Shown in pieces: positions 1 to 4,867 of a stretch of DNA of 5,043 nucleotides. This DNA is from Armatimonadota bacterium. Lineage in GTDB: Bacteria; Armatimonadota; SYMT01. Within the stretch, counting starts at the first letter, position 1. Every line of letters starts with the position of its first letter. The DNA lies in NCBI GenBank assembly GCA_020696885.1, contig JAJFMS010000358.1:1-5043 (forward strand), read 5' to 3'. The notes below the pieces were generated by a model. It was given only the letters and a program-made list of their open reading frames with translations. It made no database searches and was not told the origin of the DNA. The position numbers and the translations under genes are program-made.

Positions 1-45
1 ATACCAGAATCCGCAGCCAGGGGCCATCCAGCCCTCGCCACGAAC

Positions 46-103
46 GTCATGTTGAGCTGGTGCCCGCGTCGGCGCGTGGTACGTGTCCCCTGCGAAACAT
101 CTC
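46..103. repeat. Split inverted-repeat intergenic element (GTCATnnTGAGC...GCGAAnnATCTC type)
   Basis: GTCATGTTGAGC at 46-57 is followed 34 bases later by GCGAAACATCTC at 92-103. ATGTT (49-53) and AACAT (96-100) are perfectly complementary. From memory, this pattern resembles a common dispersed intergenic repeat of many bacteria that has ATCCT/AGGAT or ATTCT/AGAAT at the same places. Here the variable bases differ but still pair. Only one copy is in the window, so membership in that family is inference. Confidence 0.35.
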
Positions 104-146
104 CTACCGACCCAGGAATGCACGTCGAGCCCGTGGGCCCGCCCAG

Positions 147-175
147 GTCACAGGTCGCCGTCACGGCGATGTGAC
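147..175. repeat. Interrupted hairpin
   Basis: GTCAC (147-151) pairs with GTGAC (171-175), and TCGCCG (155-160) pairs with CGGCGA (164-169) around a TCA loop. That gives 11 pairs with a small internal bulge (AGG opposite T). No T-run follows on either strand, so it does not look like a classical terminator. Function unknown. Confidence 0.45.
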
Positions 176-213
176 TCAAATGCGCGTCGAGACCAGGAAG
201 CACTTCCGGCTGA

Positions 214-299
214 TTGCCAGGAGCCCGCTATCAGGCGGGCGAGTGATGGTCCCGGGCCTGCGTTACTAAAGACCGGCCTGACAGCCGGACTCCTGGCAA
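214..299. repeat. REPIN-like pair of inverted hairpin units
   Basis: Two related units face each other. The left unit starts TTGCCAGGAG (214-223) and carries a stem GCCCGC/GCGGGC (223-228 with 235-240) around loop TATCAG. The right unit, read on the minus strand from 299, also starts TTGCCAGGAG (290-299). It carries stem CCGGC/GCCGG (273-277 with 284-288) around loop TGTCAG. The outer 10 bases pair perfectly, so the whole 86 bases can fold into one branched structure. A GGAG tetranucleotide at the foot of a hairpin, present in inverted pairs, is the layout of REP/REPIN elements mobilised by RAYT transposases. No such transposase is in the window. It is not a tRNA, because it has no T-loop consensus. 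Confidence 0.5.
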
Positions 300-422
300 A
301 CTGGCGGTGGGCGGGCAAAAGGACGGGAACGATTTCATCTATCGTGGGCGACCGACGACGTGCGCCCCGCCCCACCCCGTCCATCCTGTTGATCCTGTCC
401 AATTCCCCTTTCCGCGTTCTTC

Positions 423-466
423 CGCGCCTGCCCTCGGCTGCTTTTGCCGGGGTGTTTCGCGGGCAA
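423..466 (+). repeat. Dispersed 44-bp repeat, copy A
   Basis: This copy matches 2048-2091 at 40 of 44 positions in the same orientation, with looser similarity extending about 20 bases to the left (TCCCCTTT region). It contains an inverted repeat TTTGCC (443-448) / GGCAAA (462-467), which in the other copy is GTTGCC/GGCAAC, so the outermost pair has changed on both sides. It begins two bases past the stop codon of the M48 gene as read on the minus strand. It could fold in that gene's 3' untranslated RNA, but it lacks a T-run. Confidence 0.75.
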
Positions 467-467
467 A

Positions 468-1736
468 TCACTCCGGCTTCCACTCCAGCGCCCGTTGGAT
501 GCGCTGCTTCAGCGGCGGGTGGCTGAACATCCAGAACACCACGAACTCCGGCGGGCTCGGGTTGGATAGGTTCAGCTCCGCCAGCTTGATGTACGAAGAG
601 GCCCCGGTTTCCGGCTCCCGCGTTAGCCGCAACGCGAACTGGTCCGCGCGCGTCTCCATCGTGCGGGAGATGGCGGACTCTACCGGGCTGCCCAGGAAGT
701 TCACTACGGAGACCACCAGCAGCAGCACCGGCAGTGACGCGAGGTCGTCCAGGCCTCGGACCTGCCAGCGGTCCCCATAACGACCGATCAGCGCCTTCGA
801 GCCCCGGTCCGCCAGCAGCAGCACGCCGAAGGAGCCGGCGATGGCGAGCGCCAGGCCCAGCGGCACGTGACCTTCCACGTAGTGCCCCATCTCGTGGGCC
901 ATCACGAACACCACCTCGTCCTCGTCCAGGCGCTGGAGCAGGGTGTCCCACATCACGATGCGTGCGGAGCCGCCCAGCCCGGTCACGTAGGCGTTGACGC
1001 CTTTCGTGCGCACGCTGGCGTCCACCTCGAACACGCGGCTCTGCTCGATTCCGGCCCGCTGGGCCATCGCCAGCAGCCTGTCCCGGAGCTGTTCGTTCCG
1101 CAGCGGCTGGAACCGGTTGAACAGCGGCTCTACGAAGATCGGCACCAGCAGCACCGAGAGCGTCAGCAGCGGGATCAGCGCCAGCCAGAAGCCGACCCAC
1201 CACCGGGCGGGACTGCGCCGGAGGCTCCAGTAAAGCAGCGCCACGATCGGCGGCGCCACCGCGCTCCCGATTGCGAACCGCTTCGTGGCGTCCAGCACCC
1301 AGCCGCCGAGCGACTGCGTGGAGAGCCCGTACTGGTGCGGCAGAAAGTAGGAGGCGTACAGGGTGAGCGGCAGCGTCAGGGCGCCGTACGCCAGCATCAG
1401 CAGCGGATAGTACACGTAGGCCCGCGCCAGGCCGTTGCGGCCGGTACGGTCCGCCGCATCGCGTGCCCGCGCGCTGATCCCCAGCCGCAGCAGCGCCACC
1501 AGGGCCAGCACGTCCACCAGCGCGCGGGCGAAATACAGCACGTAGCGGGTGTTCGAATAACGAACCATCTCCGGCGTCACCCGCACCTGCAGGTCCTTGC
1601 GCCCCTCCCGCTCCGGAGCCGGCGTGCCGGAAACCGGAGCCGCTGCCGCCGGACCCACCACCGCTGTCGCCACGGCGAGCACCAGCGCCGCTCCGCACAG
1701 CGCCCCGAGCGCCACCCCATACAGGAACCGTCTCAT
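468..1736 (-). CDS. M48 family (Ste24-type) membrane zinc metalloprotease
   Basis: Predicted integral-membrane zinc endopeptidase of about 422 residues, the usual length for Ste24/CAAX-protease-like M48 enzymes. Seen in the sequence: an N-terminal signal-like hydrophobic stretch ending in a run of alanines, then hydrophobic segments near residues 66-87, 106-132, 154-172, 179-205, 291-310 and 332-352. The HEMGH zinc motif is at 281-285 and the third ligand is E361 in an ETRAD motif (D365). The family motifs NAYVTGLG, upstream of HEMGH, and SHPPLKQRI, near the C-terminus, are also present. The ATG at 1736 is chosen because AGGGGAG sits 6 bases before it. An ATG at 1763 would add nine residues but has no clear ribosome site. 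Bacterial homologues lack prenylated CAAX partners, so a role in membrane-protein quality control is inferred. It is divergent from the stress operon. Family call is strong, substrate unknown. Confidence 0.93.
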   Translation of the reverse strand: MRRFLYGVALGALCGAALVLAVATAVVGPAAAAPVSGTPAPEREGRKDLQVRVTPEMVRYSNTRYVLYFARALVDVLALVALLRLGISARARDAADRTGRNGLARAYVYYPLLMLAYGALTLPLTLYASYFLPHQYGLSTQSLGGWVLDATKRFAIGSAVAPPIVALLYWSLRRSPARWWVGFWLALIPLLTLSVLLVPIFVEPLFNRFQPLRNEQLRDRLLAMAQRAGIEQSRVFEVDASVRTKGVNAYVTGLGGSARIVMWDTLLQRLDEDEVVFVMAHEMGHYVEGHVPLGLALAIAGSFGVLLLADRGSKALIGRYGDRWQVRGLDDLASLPVLLLVVSVVNFLGSPVESAISRTMETRADQFALRLTREPETGASSYIKLAELNLSNPSPPEFVVFWMFSHPPLKQRIQRALEWKPE

Positions 1737-1742
1737 CCCACG

Positions 1743-1749
1743 CTCCCCT
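1743..1749 (-). promoter_or_regulatory. Ribosome binding site of the M48 gene
   Basis: Reads AGGGGAG on the minus strand, 6 bases before the ATG at 1736. It decides the start over the ATG at 1763, whose upstream sequence has no purine-rich match. Confidence 0.65.
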
Positions 1750-1899
1750 GTCCCAGCAAACATACACTTACTCTAACCCGTACTTCCATCGCTCCGGCAC
1801 GCCAGTACCGTGCGTGATCGTCTCCGCGCGGCGTTAGCGCTCTCCAGGTAGCGGAAACAGCAGGTTCCGCCGGCTGGGCGGGCTGCAAAGGAAAACACC

Positions 1900-1930
1900 T
1901 CCCCCAGCCCCTCCTCCGAGAGGAGGGGAG
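1900..1930. repeat. C-rich/G-rich hairpin repeat
   Basis: CCCCTCCTC (1908-1916) pairs perfectly with GAGGAGGGG (1920-1928) around a 3-base loop, and is preceded by a CTCCCCC run. The minus strand carries several G-runs in a row (GGAGG, GGGG, GGGGG, GG), which could form a G-quadruplex. From memory this looks like the abundant 'CTCCCCCAGCCCC + hairpin' intergenic repeats of some GC-rich genomes. Only one copy is present here. Confidence 0.45.
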
Positions 1931-2047
1931 CCGGTGCGGTGTGCGGCAAAGCGGCGCGCTTCTGCGCTGAGCCTATCGGAGCGCCCCCGAAGTTCCTTGC
2001 CCCGCTCTTCGCCCGATAGTCCCCCTGCTCCCCTTTTCCCGAGTTTT

Positions 2048-2091
2048 CGCGCCTGCCCTCGGCTGTCGTTGCCGGGGTGTTTCGTGGGCAA
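2048..2091 (+). repeat. Dispersed 44-bp repeat, copy B
   Basis: Second copy of the element at 423-466 (40 of 44 identical, same orientation). Its hairpin arms are GTTGCC (2068-2073) and GGCAAC (2087-2092), against TTTGCC/GGCAAA in copy A. The two copies flank the M48 gene as direct repeats. This copy ends 24 bases before the predicted operon promoter. Confidence 0.75.
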
Positions 2092-2114
2092 CCGGCTCCC
2101 ACCCCGGCACTCGT

Positions 2115-2139
2115 GTTTGTTCCCGCCGCCTCCGGGTAT
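2115..2139 (+). promoter_or_regulatory. Candidate sigma-B-type (general stress) promoter
   Basis: GTTTGT (2115-2120), a 13-base spacer and GGGTAT (2134-2139) match the Bacillus-type sigma-B consensus GTTTAA-N12-14-GGGTAT closely, with a perfect -10. Transcription would begin near 2146, giving a leader of about 57 bases before the GTG at 2203. The genes it would drive are of stress-linked families. Caution: GGGTAT also occurs at 2968-2973 without a GTTT partner, and sigma-B-like factors are not shown for this organism. Confidence 0.4.
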
Positions 2140-2188
2140 GTACGCACAGGTAAAGATCGCAGTGAACGGCAGCGCTGCAGGTGCCTCG

Positions 2189-2194
2189 AAGGAG
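2189..2194 (+). promoter_or_regulatory. Ribosome binding site fixing a GTG start at 2203
   Basis: AAGGAG lies 8 bases before the GTG at 2203. The only upstream ATG in frame (2077) lies inside the dispersed repeat and before the predicted promoter, so GTG is preferred. Confidence 0.7.
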
Positions 2195-2202
2195 AAACGA
2201 TC

Positions 2203-2997
2203 GTGGAGAACACTTCCACTTATGGGACTACACCGGCGACCGATGCGAATCAGTCGATGGGTGACCAGCCCCGGCAGCAGATGCAAGACATGACTCAGCA
2301 GGCGAAAGACGCGGCCGGCAACCTGATGAATCAGGCCAGGACGCAGGTCAAGACCCAGCTTTCCAGTCAGAAGGAGAAGGCCGCCGAGAGTCTCGGCAGC
2401 GTGGCGGAAGCGATCCGGAGCACCGGGAACCAGCTCCGGGAGCAGGATCAGCAGGTGCCGGTGGGCCGGTATGCGGAGCAGGCCGCGGGGATGGTTGATC
2501 AGGTGGCGGAGTACCTCCGCACCCGCGAGATTGATGAGATGGTCGGGCAGGTCGAGGATCTGGCCCGTCGTCAGCCGGCCGTGTTCCTCGGCACTGCGTT
2601 CGCCATCGGCTTCATGGCGGCTCGCTTCCTGAAGAGCACCCGCCCGGCCGGTAACGGAAACGGAGCCCGGGGGGGCTACAGCGCGCTCCGGCACGGGGAC
2701 TTCGACGCGCCCTACTACCGCGAGCGGGAGTCGATCCGCGAGGCGGAGCTGCACGAGCAGCAGGGCTATCCGGTGAAGTCCGTCTACGAGCGGTCCCTCG
2801 AGCGCAGCGCGCAGGGGGCCTCCCCCCCTTATGGCACGATGCCCGAGGGCTACTCCGGCACGACGCCAACCATGGGCGGCGCCACCGACGTAACCACCGT
2901 GATGGCTACGGAGACGTACAGCGCGGATCTGGACGACGACGAGCAGAGCACTGACTATTCAACGACCGGGTATGGAACGAGGTCCGGTGATGTCTGA
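2203..2997 (+). CDS. YqjD/ElaB-like (DUF883-type) membrane-anchored stress protein
   Basis: 264-residue protein, first gene of the operon. Residues 20-120 are polar, Gln/Ala/Glu-rich and predicted helical (a run of MTQQAKDAAGNLMNQA-type heptads), suggesting a cytoplasmic coiled coil. A single membrane segment with glycines and alanines lies at about 125-143, introduced by ARRQP and closed by ARFLKS, as in DUF883 proteins and in proteins annotated as 'nutrient deprivation-induced'. The 120-residue tail after it is unlike short YqjD. It is rich in Gly, Ser, Thr and Tyr, with an acidic patch (DLDDDE near 242-247), and looks disordered. E. coli YqjD anchors ribosomes at the membrane in stationary phase; that role is only an inference here. 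The GTG start is set by AAGGAG, and the stop overlaps the next gene by 8 bases. Family similarity is good, exact function unknown. Confidence 0.85.
   Translation: MENTSTYGTTPATDANQSMGDQPRQQMQDMTQQAKDAAGNLMNQARTQVKTQLSSQKEKAAESLGSVAEAIRSTGNQLREQDQQVPVGRYAEQAAGMVDQVAEYLRTREIDEMVGQVEDLARRQPAVFLGTAFAIGFMAARFLKSTRPAGNGNGARGGYSALRHGDFDAPYYRERESIREAELHEQQGYPVKSVYERSLERSAQGASPPYGTMPEGYSGTTPTMGGATDVTTVMATETYSADLDDDEQSTDYSTTGYGTRSGDV
2979..2983 (+). promoter_or_regulatory. Ribosome binding site for the holin-family gene
   Basis: GAGGT lies 6 bases before the ATG at 2990, inside the end of the preceding gene. An in-frame ATG at 2972 lacks any such site, so 2990 is the likelier start. Confidence 0.55.
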
Positions 2998-3412
2998 CGA
3001 GATGTACGGTCAGCCGAAGGAAGAGCGCTCGCTAGGCGAGCTGTTGGGCGAGCTGTCGCGCGAGACGACGACCCTGGTCCGCGAGGAGATGCACCTCGCC
3101 AAGCTGGAGATGAGCGAGAAGGCGAAGGAAGCCGGAAAGGACATCGGCTTCCTGGCAGCGGGAGGCGCCGTATTCTACGCGGGCTTCCTCGTGCTGTTGG
3201 CAGCGATCGTCGTCGCGCTCTGGAATGCCGGGATGCCGCTCTGGGGATCCGCCCTGTTGATTGGTGCCATCGTGGCCGGCGTGGGTGGGTTCCTGGTCTG
3301 GAAGGGCATCGACCACTTGAAGAATGCGGACTTTGCGCCGCGCGAGGCGATTGAAGCGTTGAAGGGAGACCGGAATGAGTCAGCCAGCGTACGACGTCGA
3401 GCCATTGGATAG
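2990..3412 (+). CDS. Phage holin superfamily III / YqjE-like (DUF1469) membrane protein
   Basis: 140-residue protein, typical length for the family. An amphipathic N-terminal helix (about 14-50, SLGELLGELSRETTTLVREE) precedes two membrane segments near 52-77 and 83-105. It ends with the conserved tail motif seen here as FAPREAIEALKGDRN (115-129), equivalent to the 'P.rT..sLkeD' tail of relatives. Despite the family name, no endolysin or phage gene is nearby, and the neighbours are YqjD- and DUF3618-like. A housekeeping or stress membrane role like E. coli YqjE is therefore more likely than cell lysis. The ATG at 2990 follows GAGGT and overlaps the stop of the first gene. The last 38 bases overlap the third gene in another frame, so translation of all three is probably coupled. 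Confidence 0.88.
   Translation: MSDEMYGQPKEERSLGELLGELSRETTTLVREEMHLAKLEMSEKAKEAGKDIGFLAAGGAVFYAGFLVLLAAIVVALWNAGMPLWGSALLIGAIVAGVGGFLVWKGIDHLKNADFAPREAIEALKGDRNESASVRRRAIG
3362..3368 (+). promoter_or_regulatory. Ribosome binding site for the DUF3618 gene
   Basis: AAGGGAG lies 6 bases before the ATG at 3375, within the coding sequence of the upstream gene. It supports the long 38-base gene overlap, since the next in-frame ATG (residue 40) would cut into the DUF3618 region. Confidence 0.65.
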
Positions 3413-4550
3413 CTTCGACGACGAGAACACCACGCGAGAAATCGACGAGGTAGAAGCCGCGAGGGTGCGGGTTGAGCAGACGCGGGCTGAGATGGTGGAC
3501 ACGATCGAGGCCATCAAGGAGAAGCTCGACCCGCAGCATCTGAAGGAGCAGGCGAAGGAGACCGTCCGCGAAGCGACGATCGGGAGGGCACAGCACGCGA
3601 TGGACGAAGTGAAAGATCGAGCACGCGACGCGATGGACAACGTCGCCGGCACTACCAAAGACTACACGGCCACCATCATGGACACGATCCGGGAGAACCC
3701 GATCCCTGCCGCCATGATCGGCATCGGCATCGGCTGGCTGCTGGTCAACATGCGGAAGCAGAACAACGGCCATCGCTACGATCGGCACTACAGCGAGCGC
3801 TCCTACAGCGGTGCCGGTACGATGCGCAACGACTACAGCTATCCGGACTACCAGACCACGGACCGGTATGAGAACCCGGGTTGGAGCAGCCAGGGAGCCT
3901 CCTATCGCCGGGGCTATGAGGACGATCGCGGCGGACTCGGGGAGATGAAGGACCGGGTCCAGGAGCGAGCCGGGGAGATCAAAGACCGCGTCCAAGAGCG
4001 GGCCGGCGAGCTCAAGGACCGCGCTGGACAAATGAAGGAGCGCGTGCAGGAGCGCGCGGGTGAGCTCAAGGAGCGGGTGCAGTACCGCGCCGGCGAGGTG
4101 AAGGACCGTGTTCAGGAAGGCGCGCAGCAGATCGGTGAGCGCGCCCGCTATCAGAGCCGTCAGGCGACCACGGTGGTGCAGCAGAACATGGACGAAAACC
4201 CGCTGGCGGTAGGCGCCGTAGCGTTGGTGGTGGGCGCCGCCCTGGGCTTCATGCTTCCCGAGACGGAGAAGGAGCGCGAGTGGATGGGCGAAACCCGGGA
4301 CCGCGTGGTGGATCGCGCCCAGAGCACGGCCCAACAGCTCGGCCAGAAGGTGCAGAGCGTAGCCCGCGAGGCGATGGATACCGCGAAGACCGCCGCCCAG
4401 AACGAAGGCCTCACGCCGAACGGGTCCGAGATGGACAGCCTGAAGCAGAAAGTCCAGAACGTGGCCCACTCGGCGATGGACGCTGCCAAAGAAGAGGCCC
4501 AGGACCAGGGCCTCACCGGCCAGGGCTTCAGCCAGCAGCGCGCTGCCTGA
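3375..4550 (+). CDS. DUF3618 protein with LEA-like 11-residue repeats and two membrane segments
   Basis: 391-residue, highly charged helical membrane protein, last gene of the operon. In order: an acidic N-terminus; a DUF3618 segment about 33-64 (VEQTRAEMVDTIEAIKEKLDP); a first membrane segment 108-126 introduced by ENP; a Tyr/Arg/Ser-rich linker 130-185; 11-residue repeats 189-250 of the form GE(M/I/L/V)K(D/E)RVQERA; a second membrane segment 275-295, again introduced by ENP; then a C-terminal helical region with two 27-residue copies (324-350 and 358-384, 17 identical). The 11-mers resemble group 3 LEA / apolipoprotein-like amphipathic helices that coat membranes or protect against drying. 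With two crossings, the repeats would lie on the opposite side of the membrane from both ends. Most DUF3618 proteins are, to my knowledge, shorter with one anchor, so this one looks expanded. Role inferred: stress protection of the envelope. Confidence 0.88.
   Translation: MSQPAYDVEPLDSFDDENTTREIDEVEAARVRVEQTRAEMVDTIEAIKEKLDPQHLKEQAKETVREATIGRAQHAMDEVKDRARDAMDNVAGTTKDYTATIMDTIRENPIPAAMIGIGIGWLLVNMRKQNNGHRYDRHYSERSYSGAGTMRNDYSYPDYQTTDRYENPGWSSQGASYRRGYEDDRGGLGEMKDRVQERAGEIKDRVQERAGELKDRAGQMKERVQERAGELKERVQYRAGEVKDRVQEGAQQIGERARYQSRQATTVVQQNMDENPLAVGAVALVVGAALGFMLPETEKEREWMGETRDRVVDRAQSTAQQLGQKVQSVAREAMDTAKTAAQNEGLTPNGSEMDSLKQKVQNVAHSAMDAAKEEAQDQGLTGQGFSQQRAA
3939..4124 (+). repeat. 33-bp coding repeats (11-residue LEA-like units)
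   Basis: Five full 11-codon units and one shortened 7-codon unit encode residues 189-199, 200-210, 211-217 (short), 218-228, 229-239 and 240-250. Codons differ between units while the amino acids stay the same, so the repeat is old or under protein-level selection rather than a recent slippage product. Confidence 0.85.
4344..4526 (+). repeat. Two-copy C-terminal internal duplication (102-bp period)
   Basis: Codons for residues 324-350 and 358-384 encode similar 27-residue helices. Shared positions include QKVQ, VA, AMD, AK, AQ and GLT (17 of 27). It forms the C-terminal end of the DUF3618 protein. Confidence 0.7.
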
Positions 4551-4560
4551 TCCTGACGTG

Positions 4561-4605
4561 CGCCGAGTGCGGTGCCGTTCGCGGCACCGCACTCGGCGTG
4601 TTTCT
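4561..4605 (+). terminator. Rho-independent terminator of the operon
   Basis: A perfect 17-base-pair stem (4561-4577 with 4582-4598) closes a TTCG tetraloop and is followed by TGTTTCTT. It starts 10 bases after the stop at 4550. There is no A-run on the left side, so it serves plus-strand transcription only. Confidence 0.9.
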
Positions 4606-4720
4606 TCCCTGGTACCGACAGGTCTATCGCTCGCCGGTGCCAGGGGCAATCCCGTCTGGAGGACGTCGGGCCGTAGACTCTCGCGCTGGGCTCGCAACCT
4701 TCACTCGCCTGAAGCGTTCC

Positions 4721-4838
4721 CAGTCCCAGCGGGACGACCGAACCCTAGCCCAGCGTTTTAACGCTGGGGACCGTCGTCTAACCCTCCTGCAGTCCCGTAG
4801 GGACGACCGCCCGATCGCCCTACGTTTCAACGTCCTTG
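4721..4838 (+). repeat. Tandem REP-like hairpin repeat, two units 69 bases apart
   Basis: Unit 1 begins at 4721 and unit 2 at 4790. Each begins CAGTCCC-nnn-GGGACGACCG, a 5-bp stem with loop AGC (4723-4735) or GTA (4792-4804). Each then has a second palindrome, CCCAGCG/CGCTGGG around TTTTAA (4749-4768) in unit 1 and a decayed ACG/CGT around TTTCAA (4822-4833) in unit 2. About two thirds of the 49 aligned bases match. It resembles dispersed intergenic repeats known from several phyla ('AGTCCCGTAGGGACG ... AGCCC..CGTTTCAACG'), recalled from memory. Confidence 0.6.
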
Positions 4839-4867
4839 TGCTTGCCCTCCCAAGCTCCTACAGATCG

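Larger units (their letters stand above)
1..467. other. Gene-free left intergenic region with several hairpin elements
   Basis: No convincing gene is visible. A frame open from the left edge stops at 172-174, and another stops at 53-55 after 17 codons. Neither shows a recognisable protein or a ribosome site. Instead the stretch holds a series of inverted-repeat elements, listed separately at 46-103, 147-175, 214-299 and 423-467. There is also a short direct repeat, ATGCACGTCGAG at 118-129 and ATGCGCGTCGAG at 180-191 (11 of 12 matching). The region lies downstream of the M48 protease gene, and a long minus-strand open frame through it (down to 148) is only a shadow. Confidence 0.6.
1737..2202. 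other. Divergent intergenic region between protease and stress operon
   Basis: No gene is supported here. The open frames crossing it are translations of repeats. It contains the M48 ribosome site (1743-1749), a GC-rich hairpin repeat (1900-1930), an inverted repeat CTATCGG (1973-1979) / CCGATAG (2013-2019) 33 bases apart, copy B of the 44-bp repeat (2048-2091), a sigma-B-like promoter (2115-2139) and the palindrome GCAGCGCTGC (2169-2178) in the predicted operon leader. No convincing promoter for the M48 gene could be picked out. Confidence 0.6.

Noticed and set aside
214..299. tRNA or riboswitch from a cloverleaf-like fold
   Set aside because: The fold has a closing stem and inner hairpins, but there is no T-loop or anticodon-arm consensus and no 3' acceptor pattern. 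It is not upstream of a gene on either strand.
148..1767. 539-codon minus-strand open frame overlapping the M48 gene
   Set aside because: It is a shadow frame of the GC-biased protease gene. Its product is a Gly/Ala/Arg-rich string without motifs, while the other frame carries HEMGH and membrane segments.
867..1817. 316-codon plus-strand open frame opposite the protease
   Set aside because: The His/Gln/Arg-rich translation is typical of an antisense shadow, with no ribosome site or motif.
1834..2754. 306-codon minus-strand open frame
   Set aside because: It is antisense to the first operon gene and to intergenic repeats. The peptide has no family signature, and it crosses the hairpin repeat and the promoter region.
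2968..2973. Second GGGTAT as an internal stress promoter before gene two
   Set aside because: No GTTT-like -35 lies 12-15 bases upstream (CACTGA is there instead), so it is probably a chance match.
2990..3412. Prophage lysis holin
   Set aside because: The family name suggests a holin, but no endolysin, spanin or structural phage gene is nearby. The operon partners are stress-type membrane proteins.
3939..4124. CRISPR array
   Set aside because: The regular 33-bp units are codon-level repeats with no spacers, lying inside a continuous reading frame.
2955..4697. 580-codon minus-strand open frame opposite the operon
   Set aside because: It is longer than any gene beneath it, but its Leu/His-rich, periodic composition is the mirror of the helical repeats on the plus strand. 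It covers three well-supported genes, runs through the terminator and has no recognisable family.
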